Assembly: GCA_036784855.1 (NCBI GenBank) | Contig: JAZDSV010000060.1 | Coordinates: 20,001-77,023, forward strand | DNA: 57,023 bases | Source of the DNA: Aphelidium insulamus | Lineage: Eukaryota > Aphelidiomycota > Aphelidea > Aphelidiaceae | Reading direction: 5' to 3' | Part shown: positions 1-11,200 of the stretch, piece after piece | How positions within the stretch are numbered: the first letter of the stretch is position 1 | Layout of the letters: every line of letters begins with the position of its first letter | The notes under the pieces: model-generated | Database searches by the model: none | What the model was told of the DNA's origin: nothing | The model's input: the letters and a program-made list of their open reading frames with translations, nothing else | Translations under genes and position numbers: made by a program

Positions 1-2699
1 CTACGTACGCATCTCATTACCGAAAAAGACATCGAAGAATTCCATATTCGAATGCCAGATTGCCCGAGATTATTCCAAATCAGCCGCTAGCGACAATATC
101 TCGCCCCCCTATTCTGCATAACTATCTCCGACCGATTGACGGAAACGATGCGATTCTCAACCCAAAGAACGCTCGAGAAGTCAGCAAATTGCCGCGGCAC
201 CGGCTTACCCAGTTCATGATAGTCACGCCTTTTTCTGGTATGAAAATAGTTTTCGCATACGGTCAGAAATTCTCCCACTCACCTGGACAGGAGCATGTTT
301 CGATCGTGTGCGCTGTTGCCGTGTATATTGTCACGAGTAGAAGCGTGGTTCATGGTATTGAAATTTGAACGGAATTTCCCCGAGATCAATGTAAGCCCAC
401 AGTATTCATGACATTATTCTAATTCGTTAGATTCGGAGAGACTATCTGCTAGAAGCGCTCGTAGCGCCATCCACAAACATGGGCTACAGTTACGAACGTC
501 TGGAAACGCTAGGAGATGCTTTCTTAAAAGTTGCTTTCGGCCTACACATGTTTGTTAAACATCCGGATAAGCACGAGGGTCAACTTTCTTACAGTCGCCA
601 TTTGATCGTTTCCAACAAGTCGCTGTACAAGCGTGCTTCTGCCGTAAATTTACCTGCATACATATGGAACAAACCTATTAATCCAAAGCTATGGACCATT
701 CCAGTCGCGGAAGAAGCGGATGAAATCGTGGTCGCTGTGATCGGAATAGGCAAAAATAATCGAAAGGAGTTAAAAAAGATGGAAAACTCGGATGAGTTGC
801 TTATTTCAGACCACACGGTTGCGGACGTAGTTGAAGCTTTGCTTGGAGCGGCATTATTGTCGGGAGGTGTGGAAATGGCTATGAAGGCTGCTTCGAGTTT
901 TGGGCTGCCACTCGATGATAAGGCGGATTTATCGAGCTATCTCGGCGAGCTACATAGAATTATATCTGCTTCAGACAAGATGAAGACCAAAAATGAAGGA
1001 TCACAGGAAGCTGCGGACGACGTGATATTGGATATGGACAAGTTAATTGATCGGACTCGGATTGAAACTCAAATCGGCTACAAATTTAATCATCCGACAC
1101 TACTTGTTGAGGCACTTAACCATTCATCATCGCCACACTCCAGTTTACCGCGGTACCAGCGGTTAGAATTCTTGGGCGACGCGGTGCTCGATTATCTGGT
1201 TATTCGTTATCTCTTTGATATCAACAGATCTGGTAATGATAGGCGATTCCCAGAGTTCATTCCTCGGCTAGATGAATTATCTCCCGAAGATCGAATGAAG
1301 ATCAACGAAGGAACGCTGCCGCTCGATCCTGGACGATTGACTGACGCCAAGACGCTGGTAAAGGAATGGTGTTTGTGGCTAATAATAATCGATAGGTTGT
1401 GAGCAATGCCACATTGGCTGTGATATGTTCCGCTAATCAGCTCTACAAGCACCTATTGTATTTCTCGGATCCATTGTTTCGGGCAGTGGGATCATTTGTG
1501 AATTGGACGGACCAATTGTTGGCGGAGTCTGGAAGCGGAAATGTTTCCGGATCGGGTCGCTTGGTCAGCTTGCCGTAAGCCATTCCCGTCATTAGTTATA
1601 TTCATTATTGCAGATGGTGGTGGTGGGGCACAACTCTACTCAAGTCCAGTGTAGTTCTGCCGCAGACAAGCAACAGTGGCAGTGTCGAAGTGGAACTAGA
1701 TGCAGATTTAAATGATCCTGGGATACCTTCAGATGATATCGATGTCGGCGCCAATGGCGAAAGCTCCAGTCAATCACCCGACGCGGGCCATAGGGATGTG
1801 TTGGATGCAATGGTCTCTGAGAATCTATCGCAGCTAGACGAGTATACCCCCCAGCGGATGCCAGATGAGCCAGCTGCGCCGCCGAAAGCTCTGAGCGACA
1901 TAGTCGAATCAATAATCGGGGCTGTGTTTGTAGATAGCGACCTCTCATTTGACGCTGCTTGGAATGTTATCGATAAGCTGCTGCGAATATCACGTGTCGA
2001 TACGTCCACGGTCGAAGATTGTAAATTTTCTCGGACAACCCATGATGATAAAGTGCCAATGGGCAGGGAGCCACTTCGATTGCCTGGCTGGAAAAGTTTG
2101 TCGGACTGGATAACGATGGACTACAGAGATGCTCTGTATGGACGCCTACATCCAACCCGCAAACTATCCGAATGGGTGGAGCACAGGCGCTGCGATGGAT
2201 TGACACTGTGGTATGGAAGGCTTTACGTGAAGACTTACTTAGTCCTAATCGGTACCATAGGCGAGTGCCGCACAAGAAAGCTCTCGATATAGGCGCTCTT
2301 ACTGCGTATAGTCAAGACAAATCGGCACTCAATTCCCGGGTTATTCCGCCATTCTTTCAACGCTACAGCGTTGCCAGTACAAAAGTGGCCGATGCCGATA
2401 GCTCACCCTTTAGCTGCGCTGTGTTTGCAGTGTACCTTCACGACATACTGATCGGCATGGCCGATGGCGTTTCCCTGAAGCAGGCACGTCTGTCGGCAAT
2501 GCACGAATCACTGGCTACGTTGGAACGGTGGATATCAGATGACTTGAGCATTATAGGCGAGGGCGTTTTGGCGCGAGTACGGAAAAACTCAGCGGCAGCA
2601 CTAACATCTTTCTGCTGCCATTTATGCGCCTCGAGTTCTGCTGCTCGTCTGGCAGCAAATCTCGAATCACAGCGCAGCAAGGAAATCGTTGAGAAATAG
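1..2699 (+). CDS. Dicer-like endoribonuclease, C-terminal half (5' end outside window)
   Basis: RNA-interference enzyme that cuts double-stranded RNA into small RNAs. Two RNase III domains are visible. The first (about 431-960) carries YERLETLGDAFLK after a conserved EALVAPS lead-in. The second (about 1050-2000) carries RYQRLEFLGDAVLDYLV, then SNATLA and, further on, SDIVESIIGAVFVDSD. The end (about 2280-2560) looks like a degenerate dsRNA-binding domain. Introns that keep frame are seen at 391-430, 1358-1395, 1575-1613 and 2211-2242; the last is only 32 nt. A stretch just before 391 (FRSCALLPCILSRVEAW) matches the segment that precedes RNase IIIa in Dicers. Bases 1-260 probably belong to the PAZ-side region but I could not fix their exons. 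Helicase and PAZ parts lie upstream. The stop codon is at 2697-2699. The identification is firm from the paired RNase III signatures. Confidence 0.9.
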
Positions 2700-2713
2700 A
2701 ATGACAAGTCCTC

Positions 2714-3661
2714 TTATGAACGCACAGGCTCAGCCACTTTGTCAGCTAATCTAAGCAACTCCGCAGCCCGACGTCGATTTTCCGCTTCTAGTGCCTCCAC
2801 CTCGGAAACCAACAGTCGCGCCTTTGCCTCTAAATATTGCCGGTATTCGTAATCTTGTTGCGAGTGCACCATGGGCAGCCAGCGAGCGATATCAATATCG
2901 TAATAGCGCATGGCCGCTCCGGGATTGCGGACCATGTCAGACAATGTCATGCCAACTAATTTTTCCTTTTCAGGCGGTTCGCTGTCAATATTGTAGACCG
3001 ACAAGAGGTCCCTAAGTTTTCTTTTGCGTTCACCCACCAACTCTGCCGCATCATTATCATCAGTAGCCGGCATTATAATTGCCTGTCTGTCGGACACTGT
3101 TTGAAAGCTAACGGCTGGCTGAGCCGTCACTGGCGCATCCAAACCACGCGGCAAATGGACCGGCGGCGGATCTGCCGAATCGTACATTTCTCGCAATGTG
3201 CTATTAATGATTTTGCGCTGGCGCCATTCGTCCAGTGCGTAGAACGATCGGTGTACCAGCATTGCGAATATCCCCCAGACGATTCCACCCCGCAGTCCAG
3301 AAGTGTGGATGTGACCAGTGCCGGTATTAAGAACGTTTGCCGAGTGTATAGCTTTGAACCAGGTATAAGAACAATAAATAGATCTGCCATAAAACTAACC
3401 GCGCGACCGTATCATTACATAGCCAGCAGCGCCGCCCGCCAAAGCACTCTTCCCAACCTCCCAGTCACGCGGCGACATATCACGGAATAGCGGCGGAAGT
3501 TCCAGACCGGGGAGCTGCCAGGAGTCCGCGATCGGTAGATTCAATTGCTTTTCTTGTTCGCTGGCGCAAAATCTCCAGTAGAACCTTTCCAACCCTTCCG
3601 GCAGCACGTTGCGAAATCCTGTTCTTTAACGACTGATACACTTGCCCAAGATTACACACAC

Positions 3662-3699
<38 letters not shown>

Positions 3700-4104
3700 T
3701 GACTACGAACCGATAAACTGGCCGCCCAGCATTCCCATCAGTATGCTTGAGTGGGCAACGTGTGCCAGCGGCGTGGCAGGCTTGTGCTTGATGACGCGCG
3801 CAACACCGATTGCCGCACCAATTATGGCTGCTGGATAAACATACTGCAATTTATACAGAGCACGCGAGGTGCACGCACCTCCGCCCGCGATTGCCTGGCC
3901 CAGAGTGATGAGCGTTCGTTCCAGTCGTTCAAGCGTGCCCTCAACGACCGCACGATCTTCAGCGGTTGTGCCACTGGGCGACGGAGTAGCAGCAATTGCC
4001 GCAGCAGACTCCTCATCCAGATGCCGTTGCCGCTCATTCTCCTGGTGCTGCTTGTAGGCGCGATGCAGGTGGAACTGCGTGTCAAACTCGATGCCGCTGA
4101 CCAT
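2714..4104 (-). CDS. multi-pass membrane protein with Gly-rich segments, possibly Tim17/Tim22-like
   Basis: I do not recognise this gene with certainty. Coding pieces on the minus strand are 4104-3703, about 3630-3400 and about 3360-2714, and they appear to join through short introns, one of which contains a TA repeat. The N-terminal half (ATG at 4104) is hydrophilic and acidic, then comes a hydrophobic segment with repeated small residues (AAIIGAAIGVARVI), a second (SALAGGAAGYVMI) and a third (GLRGGIVWGIFAMLV). The C-terminus is charged and probably coiled coil (EVEALEAENRRRAAELLRLA). GG/GxxxG-rich transmembrane helices recall the Tim17/Tim22/TIMMDC1 group of mitochondrial inner-membrane proteins, but that is inference only. 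It lies tail to tail with the Dicer gene, with 14 bp between stop codons. Splice sites are the weakest part of this model, and two separate genes cannot be excluded. Confidence 0.5.
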
Positions 4105-4289
4105 GCGTGTTGATAGGTAAACGCGTTGAATGTCCGCCGTAATTAATCAAGCAACATAGCACGCTTAATTAAATAACACGCACACTGCTAATAGTATATA
4201 ATGTAGGATGGCATATATTACACGCACGCGCGGTCAAACTATCTATATTTCATGCATTAATGCCAGCTCGGTGATATCTAGCTAGCTAG

Positions 4290-5108
4290 CTAGCTGGAGT
4301 ATTGATGCAGGCCGGCGCTAGCTTCGCTATCGGGTAGCGCAAGCCAATTGGTTGTGACGCTATTTGCTGTGCCAGTCTTTGTGTCAAGCGTGATAGCCCT
4401 CTTGACACTGCAAGTGGACTTTTCGCCCATGTTGTTGTCTTGAGCACAATCGCCGTCATCGTCCTCCTCCCACTCCACCGCGACAGAGATTACCAGAACT
4501 ATCAGTGCCAGTGGGAACAGCAGAAAGCTGCACGACGTCGCAACCGTTCCAGCGTGTGTCAGGTATGCCATCATTCCATCCACAATGTGATTCCATAGGT
4601 CGAATTCGTCTTCAGCGGGCAACCAGGCGGGACATTCTGCATATGCCGCTGCCTGCACCAACTCGTCCGCCGCATCCAGCTCACCCACGGCCACAAGGAG
4701 AAGCGCGTCGGCTTCGGACTGACACCCTTCAGCGCTCTGCCCACCACCTGCTGCTACGTACGGCGTCAGCCAGACGCCAATATATATATATATATATATG
4801 TTTGGACAGAGTCAGTACCATCAGCAGCGGTGGCATCGCGCGACGCCTCCACCACGCGCTCATCGGTGATGGTGAAGTCACGGTCACTCAAGCGCAGTGT
4901 CTGATACTCCGTGGTCACTACGCTATCTTCTGCGGCCACATAGGCGCTCGTTGACTGCACCGTGCGCTCAACGTCGATCATTTCCCCGCTCCGACACGTG
5001 TCCATTGTTTCGCGGCAAAAATCGGTGGCCGACGTGATGTCTGCGTGACGCGACACTGCCGCCGCATAGTCACGGCACTACTTGGCAGTATTTGGGGGTT
5101 AGCTTGTG

Positions 5109-5144
<36 letters not shown>

Positions 5145-5481
5145 TTGGAGTGCTGCTACGTACCGACTGCTGCAGATCCATTGTCGACGGGAACTGGTCG
5201 CACACGCGATCGACCAGCCAAGAGTCTCCGGCGCGCCGTGACAGTAGCGCCTGCCGCACAACATACTGACACACCAGACAGCTCTTTGTCGGCGACTCGT
5301 GACGCGGCTGCTGTGGAGGCGCGTACGTGATTACGGCTACATACATGACGTGAACAGTCAGTGCGCGGCCAGAGGCAACTTGTAGGCGAGACTTGCCTGG
5401 TGCGGCCGACACGGGCGCGATTACTGCCATAGTCGTCGCGGTCAATAGAACTGTGAAAAGTGCCTGCGGGTTGCGGTACAT
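4290..5481 (-). CDS. saposin-B domain type I membrane protein
   Basis: Predicted secretory-pathway membrane protein. The ATG at 5481 opens a signal peptide (MYRNPQALFTVLLTATTMAV, small residues before the likely cut after SAA). A cysteine pattern typical of saposin B follows: CLVCQYVV, then VDRVCDQFP, then FCRETMDTC. Near the C-terminus lies one transmembrane helix (FLLFPLALIVLVISVAV, about 4490-4540) and a short acidic tail. Introns fall at about 5349-5308, 5158-5046 and 4800-4745; the second includes a CA/GT repeat and the third a TA repeat. Saposin folds bind lipid or sit next to lipid hydrolases, so a lysosome/vacuole or surface role is possible, but no catalytic domain is present. I know no named orthologue. 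Confidence is good for the topology and moderate for exact exon ends. Confidence 0.6.
5111..5143. repeat. GT/CA dinucleotide run in an intron of the saposin-domain gene
   Basis: About 16 GT units within the intron at about 5158-5046 of the minus-strand gene. Confidence 0.9.
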
Positions 5482-5767
5482 TGTGTGCAGCGTTGGTTGA
5501 TATGTATGTGTGGCTTGCAGGTGGCTCGGCGGTGGCTGTGTAGAGTGCGGTGGTAGTGAAGTGAGCGGGTGCGGGGAATGCAGCCCGGTCTTTGTGCGTG
5601 CCGGTTGTGCAGCACCGTCGTTGCCGTGGCTACCCTCCACATGGACGCTGGCACACCCGCAGATTGTTGTTGCCATGGTTGCCATGCAGCAATGCGCACA
5701 TAACAGGCCACCCAGGCACAGCCACCCCCAACCTGTATGATCCACCGCAAGCCACCATCCACATTCA

Positions 5768-7688
5768 ATGGACTTTGCAGTGGTTGGCTCGGGAATCGCG
5801 GGAGTCACGTGCACGGAGCACTTGCTGCGGCAGCTAGACTCCCGGCACTACCTGGACGACATGGCAGCGGTGCGCGTGCGTCTGTTCTGCGGCGGCCTGG
5901 ATGCCGACCCGATGGGCCTGGATGACGATGCCATAATCACGGTGGGTCCTCGCTGAACTCTCCGGCTGGTCAGCCCATGCTCACCACGCTGCTAACAGGG
6001 ACCACGCACTTGCGCCGACTTTCTCCGCACTGCGAGCTGTGGTAGGCCGGTCAGCCAAGGAGCACTTTGGTGGCAGCCGGCGCGTCTGCATTCACCAGGA
6101 GCGGCGCGTTGTACGTGTCCCTGAGTATGCATGCATGGCGCAGACTCTTCACTACAACGAGTACTTATGTAGACGGTGTCTGTACAGTTGGGTGCGATGG
6201 CGGTGTCCACGGCCCATTCCGTGCAATCTGCATTGCCACGGGCGCCACGCCGCGCACCCTGCCTTTTATCACTGACGTTGACGTCGACGACAGCGTGCCC
6301 GACTTTGCAACTGCAGCCACGGCGGCATCGGCACAACAAGCAGCAGGTATTCCGGCAGGTACGGCGGATGATGAGTCGATACTCCACTTAATCAAGCGGC
6401 GTGCCTTCTGCCTCCGCGATCCGGCGTCGTGCGCCGTCTGGCAGCCAACCTGCTGGACAAACATGTACCTTGTGCTACGACGACGGTGCCAAAGGTCCCG
6501 CATCACCACATGGTCATTGTTGGTGGAGGTGCAATCGGTCTGGAGCTGGTGGACTGTTTGCGCAATAGTACAGTCGACGTGGATGTGACGTGGCTGCACC
6601 GGTCAAATGTTGCTGGGCGTGCTCTGCTAGACGTTGGCGCTGCCAACGTCTTTCTTCTAAACCCTGACAATGAGCAACAGCGCTCTCACGTGTCCACCGA
6701 GAACGTGCAGCATCCACATCATCCCCAGGCACCGCCAACTGTCTCCTCTGATATGCGCCGGCAGTCAAACATGGGTGCCGCTCTCGGCCCGCGCTAGCAA
6801 AAGCGCTTTCATATAGGCCCGACCCGATCTCGTGATAGCGACTTGTCCATCACCGCAGCCACTGTTTGACTAGCAGGTAATTGCGAGGCGTTGGCGCTTG
6901 GATGGAATCTCGCTTCACATTGCGTGACTGTATGGATTGAGTCGTCCAGCGAACCATCAACCAGAGATCCGACCCATCTGCTCTGTGACACCGTCGTGCT
7001 AGCTTGTGGTGTAATCCCAAATATGTCGTGCCTTGCCGAGACCCAATTCATCGCGAAAGTGTAGCCGACGACAACAATTGCTGTGGTGGCGGCATATGAG
7101 TCAATCAGTTTATGCATACATCACACCCCGGCATATATGCGTGCGGAGATGTGGTGATGGCGCGGTGGTCACCTGCCCCACACTGGTTCCAAGTCAGTGC
7201 ATAATGGACATGTCCAAAACAATGTACCAGTAAAAGTGCTAATAATCATGTTGTTAGATGCACCTCTGGACACAAGCACGCACCATGGCTATCAGATGTG
7301 CGCAGAGTATGCTCAAGCCAGAGAATCTAGTGGACAATGGAAGTTTTGAATTGTTTACACATGCTACCGAGTTGTTTGGCTTCAAGGTTGTACTGCTTGG
7401 CCAATACTGTGCACGTGAGCACCATCGAAGCATCGCTCGCGTCACCCCCAGAGTTGAGTACGTGAACGTTGTGATATCAAAGGACAGGGGATGCGTGGTT
7501 GGAGCTACATTAATCGGTGACACTGGACTGGAGGTGCATATCGTGCACTTTTCTAGTCTACCCCAGTGTACATACATACGTATGTAAAGGAAACGTTTGA
7601 GAACTTTATATTGGGCGGTTTGGATGTAAGGTCATTCGAAGCACGGTTGCTCGACCCAGAAGTTGATATTGAGGATTATTTTGACTAA
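5768..7688 (+). pseudogene. PYROXD1-type FAD/NAD disulphide oxidoreductase with apparent frame damage
   Basis: Homologue of PYROXD1, a class I pyridine nucleotide-disulphide oxidoreductase. Recognisable in order: FAD-binding start VVGSGIAGVTC (from 5768), CIATGATPR (about 6230), RDPAS (about 6418), NAD-binding VIVGGGAIGLELV (about 6512), the AALGPR block (about 6780), VVLACGVIPN (about 6990), FMHTSHPGIYACGDV (about 7108), LWTQAR, and the ending DPEVDIEDYFD with stop at 7686-7688. The last introns (about 7190-7258 and 7530-7609) splice cleanly. Breaks are seen in the middle: a one-base frame change at about 6425 inside a conserved block; in-frame TAG at 6795-6797 where the family has Trp; in-frame TGA at 6867-6869 and 7097-7099; another frame change at about 7063. 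Unusual introns could remove some stops but would also remove conserved sequence. It is either a pseudogene or a region with assembly errors. Family assignment is strong; pseudogene status is inferred. Confidence 0.65.
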
Positions 7689-7779
7689 AGCCGTTTTTCT
7701 ACAGAGAATTTTCTGGCTGCATTTTCATACAATAAGAAGCGATAATCCCGCAACAAACAAACGCTGATTACGCACCGCA

Positions 7780-8534
7780 ATGGGACAAGCAGGCGCCAAG
7801 GAGCTCGAGGAGCTCACGCAAGCCTCCAACTGTATGTATTCGTCTGTCGCACTCACTTGTGCTCTCGCTCATGCTGCCCCACCGCGCAGTCACCCTGGAG
7901 GAGATCCAGCGGCTTCACAAGCGCTTCATGAAACTGGACAAGAACCAGTCGGGCACCATTGATCGCGACGAATTCCTCAGTGAGTGATATCTGCACGTCT
8001 CAATTCCATCCAGATGCACTCACGTTCGTATATTAACAGCCGGCAGGCATACCCGGGATCGCCAGCAATCCTCTGGCACAGCGAGTAATCGACATTTTCG
8101 ACGATGATGGCGGCGGCGATGTCGACTTCAAAGAGTTTCTCATGGGCTTATCGGCGTTCAGCGCCAAAGGCCAGAAGGACCAAAAGTTGAAATGTGAGTC
8201 TACATATGCTACTGCGTACGTTTACGTATCTCTCTCAATTGGACAATACACGCAGCTGTGTTGCTTAATACGAGCCTTACTCATTGATTCTTACGTAGTT
8301 GCCTTCAAAGTGTACGACATTGACCGCGACGGCTACATCAGTAACGGTGAACTGTTCCTGGTGTTGAAGATGATGGTCGGCAGCAATCTGCGTGAGCAGC
8401 AGTTGCAGCAGATTGTCGACAAAACTATTCTTCAGGCAGACAAGGACGGCGATGGAAAGGTGTCCTTTGAGGAGTTTAAGCGCATGGTCGAGGACACGGA
8501 CATTGTGAAGCAGATGACTCTCACCACCATTTGA
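7780..8534 (+). CDS. CNB1: calcineurin regulatory subunit B
   Basis: Calcium-binding regulatory subunit of the phosphatase calcineurin, acting with calmodulin and the catalytic A subunit in stress and cell-wall signalling. Four exons join in frame: 7780-7831, 7890-7979, 8047-8193 and 8299-8534. The protein starts [12 protein letters not shown]; Gly2 is in a context suited to N-myristoylation, as in the family. Four EF-hands are visible: [39 protein letters not shown] and [13 protein letters not shown]. Length, about 174 residues, is standard for the family. The ATG lies about 90 bp after the stop of the PYROXD1-like gene, on the same strand. All three introns have GT-AG ends with GTATGT or GTGAGT donors. 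The product is essentially certain. Confidence 0.95.
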
Positions 8535-9273
8535 TGATGATTGTCAATGAGAGATACGTAGATAGAGTTCAGTGCTTGTGCGTGGTAGGTCTATTGCATG
8601 TTGTGTGCCAGCATCCAGCGCCTAGTCTGCGCCAGTGTTGCCTATTATGGACTAGTCAGAAGCATAGCATATGTACAGAGTACATTCATCAACGAGACAC
8701 GTACATCACCACGGTGTAGTGCATGCAAGTATAGGTGTGCTTGGTTGTGCAGAGCGGTGCATGCGCTCTGCCGCCTTTCCCACTCGGCGTCCGAGGCGGG
8801 TGCCAAGTTTGCGGGGGCTGCGTGCAGTGGTGACGCTGCCTGACTCCCAGATACTGGTCGCAGCGGGCGCATCTGTAGCGCGAGCGGCACCCCCGGCTGT
8901 GCTTGCATGTTGGCTCAAACAGAGAAAGTACGCGAGGCAAAACACGCGCCATGCCCCCTCAGACACTGTGAAATGTATTCACGCAGGTTAGGCGCACACC
9001 AACCACGCGGTGCGCGCATTGCCCGTCATGGTAAGGATGAGCAGTAAGGTTCATCACTGGGGGCATTAGCGGTATGTACGGACGGCACATCATACTCTGC
9101 ATGAGTTTGCTGCACACACACACACGCATTTATGTTTATATTCTGAGAAAAAAATATTGACAGCATTTGAAGAATGAAAAAGCAGAAAGAGGAAAGAGCA
9201 AGTGGACAAAAAAAAAGAGCAAAAAAAGGAACGAACAACGAACGAACAAGAGAAGAAAGAACGGTGAGGATAA
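8535..9273. other. intergenic region without a supportable gene
   Basis: About 740 bp between calcineurin B and ALG11. The first two thirds are GC-rich and open on both strands, so several short frames exist, including a minus-strand one with clustered Cys/His around 8880-8850. None shows a family signature or a consistent exon chain. The last 200 bp contain a CA run (about 9114-9125) and a purine-rich A/G stretch (9160-9265) just before the ALG11 start, probably its 5' leader. Confidence 0.5.
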
Positions 9274-11170
9274 ATGATTATCTGGCTGTGCGCCGGCTTG
9301 GCCATAGTGGCGGCGCTTGCCTTGGCCGTACGCCAGTGGCCACATGTGTCGCGTCTGCGACACCTACGCCGTCATCAACACATTTCGGCCACCGACGTGG
9401 TTTACGGCCGCGCTGACGGCGGTGTTACAGCACAGCCACAGCGTCAAAAGGCCCCGCTCATTGTTGGTTTCTTCCATCCGTACTGGCATGTCCCGTCACG
9501 CCACACACTGATTTCAGCAACGCTTATTACGGTAGCAATGCTGGTGGAGGTGGTGAACGAGTACTCTGGGCGCTGGTCCGCCTTATGCATGTGTATCACC
9601 CTTCGGTGCATACGGTCGTCTACACGGGCGACACGGATGCCACGCCAGAACAGATTCTGCGGACTGCACAGGCACGCATCATATGCCACTTACATGTTGA
9701 ATTGATTATTCAAATTCCTAGGATCGATTTGGCATCGTTTTGCCCGGTCATGTGGACTTTGTGTTTTTGAGGTGTCGCCGATTCGTTGAGGCTGAGCGGT
9801 ATGTGTCCATCCACACATCCATATTCCGACATTGATATCATGCTAGCTATCCACGTCTGACTATGCTTGGTCAAGCATTTGGTGCTTGCGTCCTGGGCGC
9901 CGAGGCATTCACTCAGCTTGTGCCTGACATTCTGTTCGGTGCGGTTTTTCTAATCTTTTCCAAGCTCTACATGCATTCCACCGGCAGATACTATGGGCTA
10001 CGCGTTTGCATATCCTCTGATGAAGGTCGTCGGCGGGTCTGCGATTATCAGCTACACGCACTACCCCACCATCAGGTGGGTAGTGGCATGAATTTTGATT
10101 ACATCTAAATTCAGCAAATAGCACTGATATGCTGGAAATCGTCATGAGACGCGAGGCGACATTTAACAATAGCCCCTCGATTGCCAGGAGCGCACTACTC
10201 TCAAAGCTAAAGGCCATGTACTATAACGTGTTTGCGGAAGCATATGGTATTGCAGGTCGATTCGCTGATTTGGTCATGGCAAGCATATAATGACTCCTAT
10301 TGCTACTGAAATTTATCTTTTCAGGTTAATTCTACTTGGACACGAGGTCACATTGATGCCATCTGGGACATACCACTGCGGACTCACATCGTGTACCCAC
10401 CATGTCATACCGAGCTTTTGCAGCGGTTTGCGCTGGCTGGCCGCACTCCTCATATTATATCTGTGGCCCAGTTCAGGTATAGTGCCTAGTATATAGCCGT
10501 CGGTTTTACATCAATTGCAGACCGGAGAAAAATCACACCTTGCAATTGCATGCCTTTCATCGCTACTTGACACAACTGGCACCTGAAGATGTCACTACTC
10601 AGATGATATTAATTGGCGGGTGTCGCAATGCAGAGGACCGAGCTCGAGTTGCCACATTGGAAGAGCTCTCTTCACAGCTTTCCATATCGGTATGCAAAAA
10701 CTAGGATCCAATAATCAGCTGGTAATGTGTAGCATCGTGTCAAAGTAGTCATCAATGCATCACACGGACAATTGATGGAATATCTTCAATCGTCATTAAT
10801 CGGATTGCATTCAATGCGGAACGAACATTTTGGAATTGGCGTTGTGGAGTACATGGCGGCTGGTCTAGTTGCAATTGCCCACAAGTCTGGTGGCCCACTG
10901 ATGGACATTATAGAAGGGTCGATGCCTCGCGTTGGTTAGTACGATATGTTGTATCTTCAGTGCCATGCACCTAATCTCCGTGGGTACATAACAGGGTATT
11001 TGGCCTCAACAGCAGACGAGTACGCGGAACTATTCCGCGAAATTCTTCAACTGCCAGCACAAGAAATTATGGATCTTCAAGTTCGCGCCCGCGACAAGGC
11101 CAAGAAGTTTTCTGACCAAAATTTTGACGATTCCGTCATTAACTTGCTTAAAACAACCATGAAAATATAA
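9274..11170 (+). CDS. ALG11: ALG11, GDP-Man:Man3GlcNAc2-PP-dolichol alpha-1,2-mannosyltransferase
   Basis: Adds the fourth and fifth mannoses to the lipid-linked oligosaccharide on the cytosolic face of the ER, in N-glycosylation. ATG at 9274 is followed by a membrane anchor (IIWLCAGLAIVAALALAV). Family landmarks: IVGFFHP, then after intron 9480-9517 NAGGGGERVLWALV, later SYTHYPT, VANSTWT, SVAQFRPEKNH and NEHFGIGVVEYMAAG, the GT4-type nucleotide-sugar binding motif. The stop follows KTTMKI at 11168-11170. At least seven short introns interrupt the coding region, for example around 9680-9720, 10060-10110, 10245-10325 and 10690-10735. It is convergent with the type I membrane protein gene that ends at 11201, leaving only 30 bp between stop codons. 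Confidence 0.93.
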
Positions 11171-11200
11171 CATATTATATTGGTCACGTTGCTCACAACA

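Noticed and set aside
3660-3700. TA run taken as a possible TATA promoter
   Set aside because: It lies inside an intron of a minus-strand gene and is a simple repeat like several other intronic TA runs.
6795-7099. Alternative genetic code (stop codons read as Trp) to explain the PYROXD1-like gene
   Set aside because: Other genes in the window, for example Dicer, calcineurin B, ALG11 and PER1, read without internal stops and end at TAG, TGA or TAA normally.
8689-8952. Minus-strand frame with Cys/His spacing reminiscent of a zinc finger
   Set aside because: The Cys/His spacing matches no family fully, no start or exon chain is convincing, and the region is open on both strands because of its GC content.
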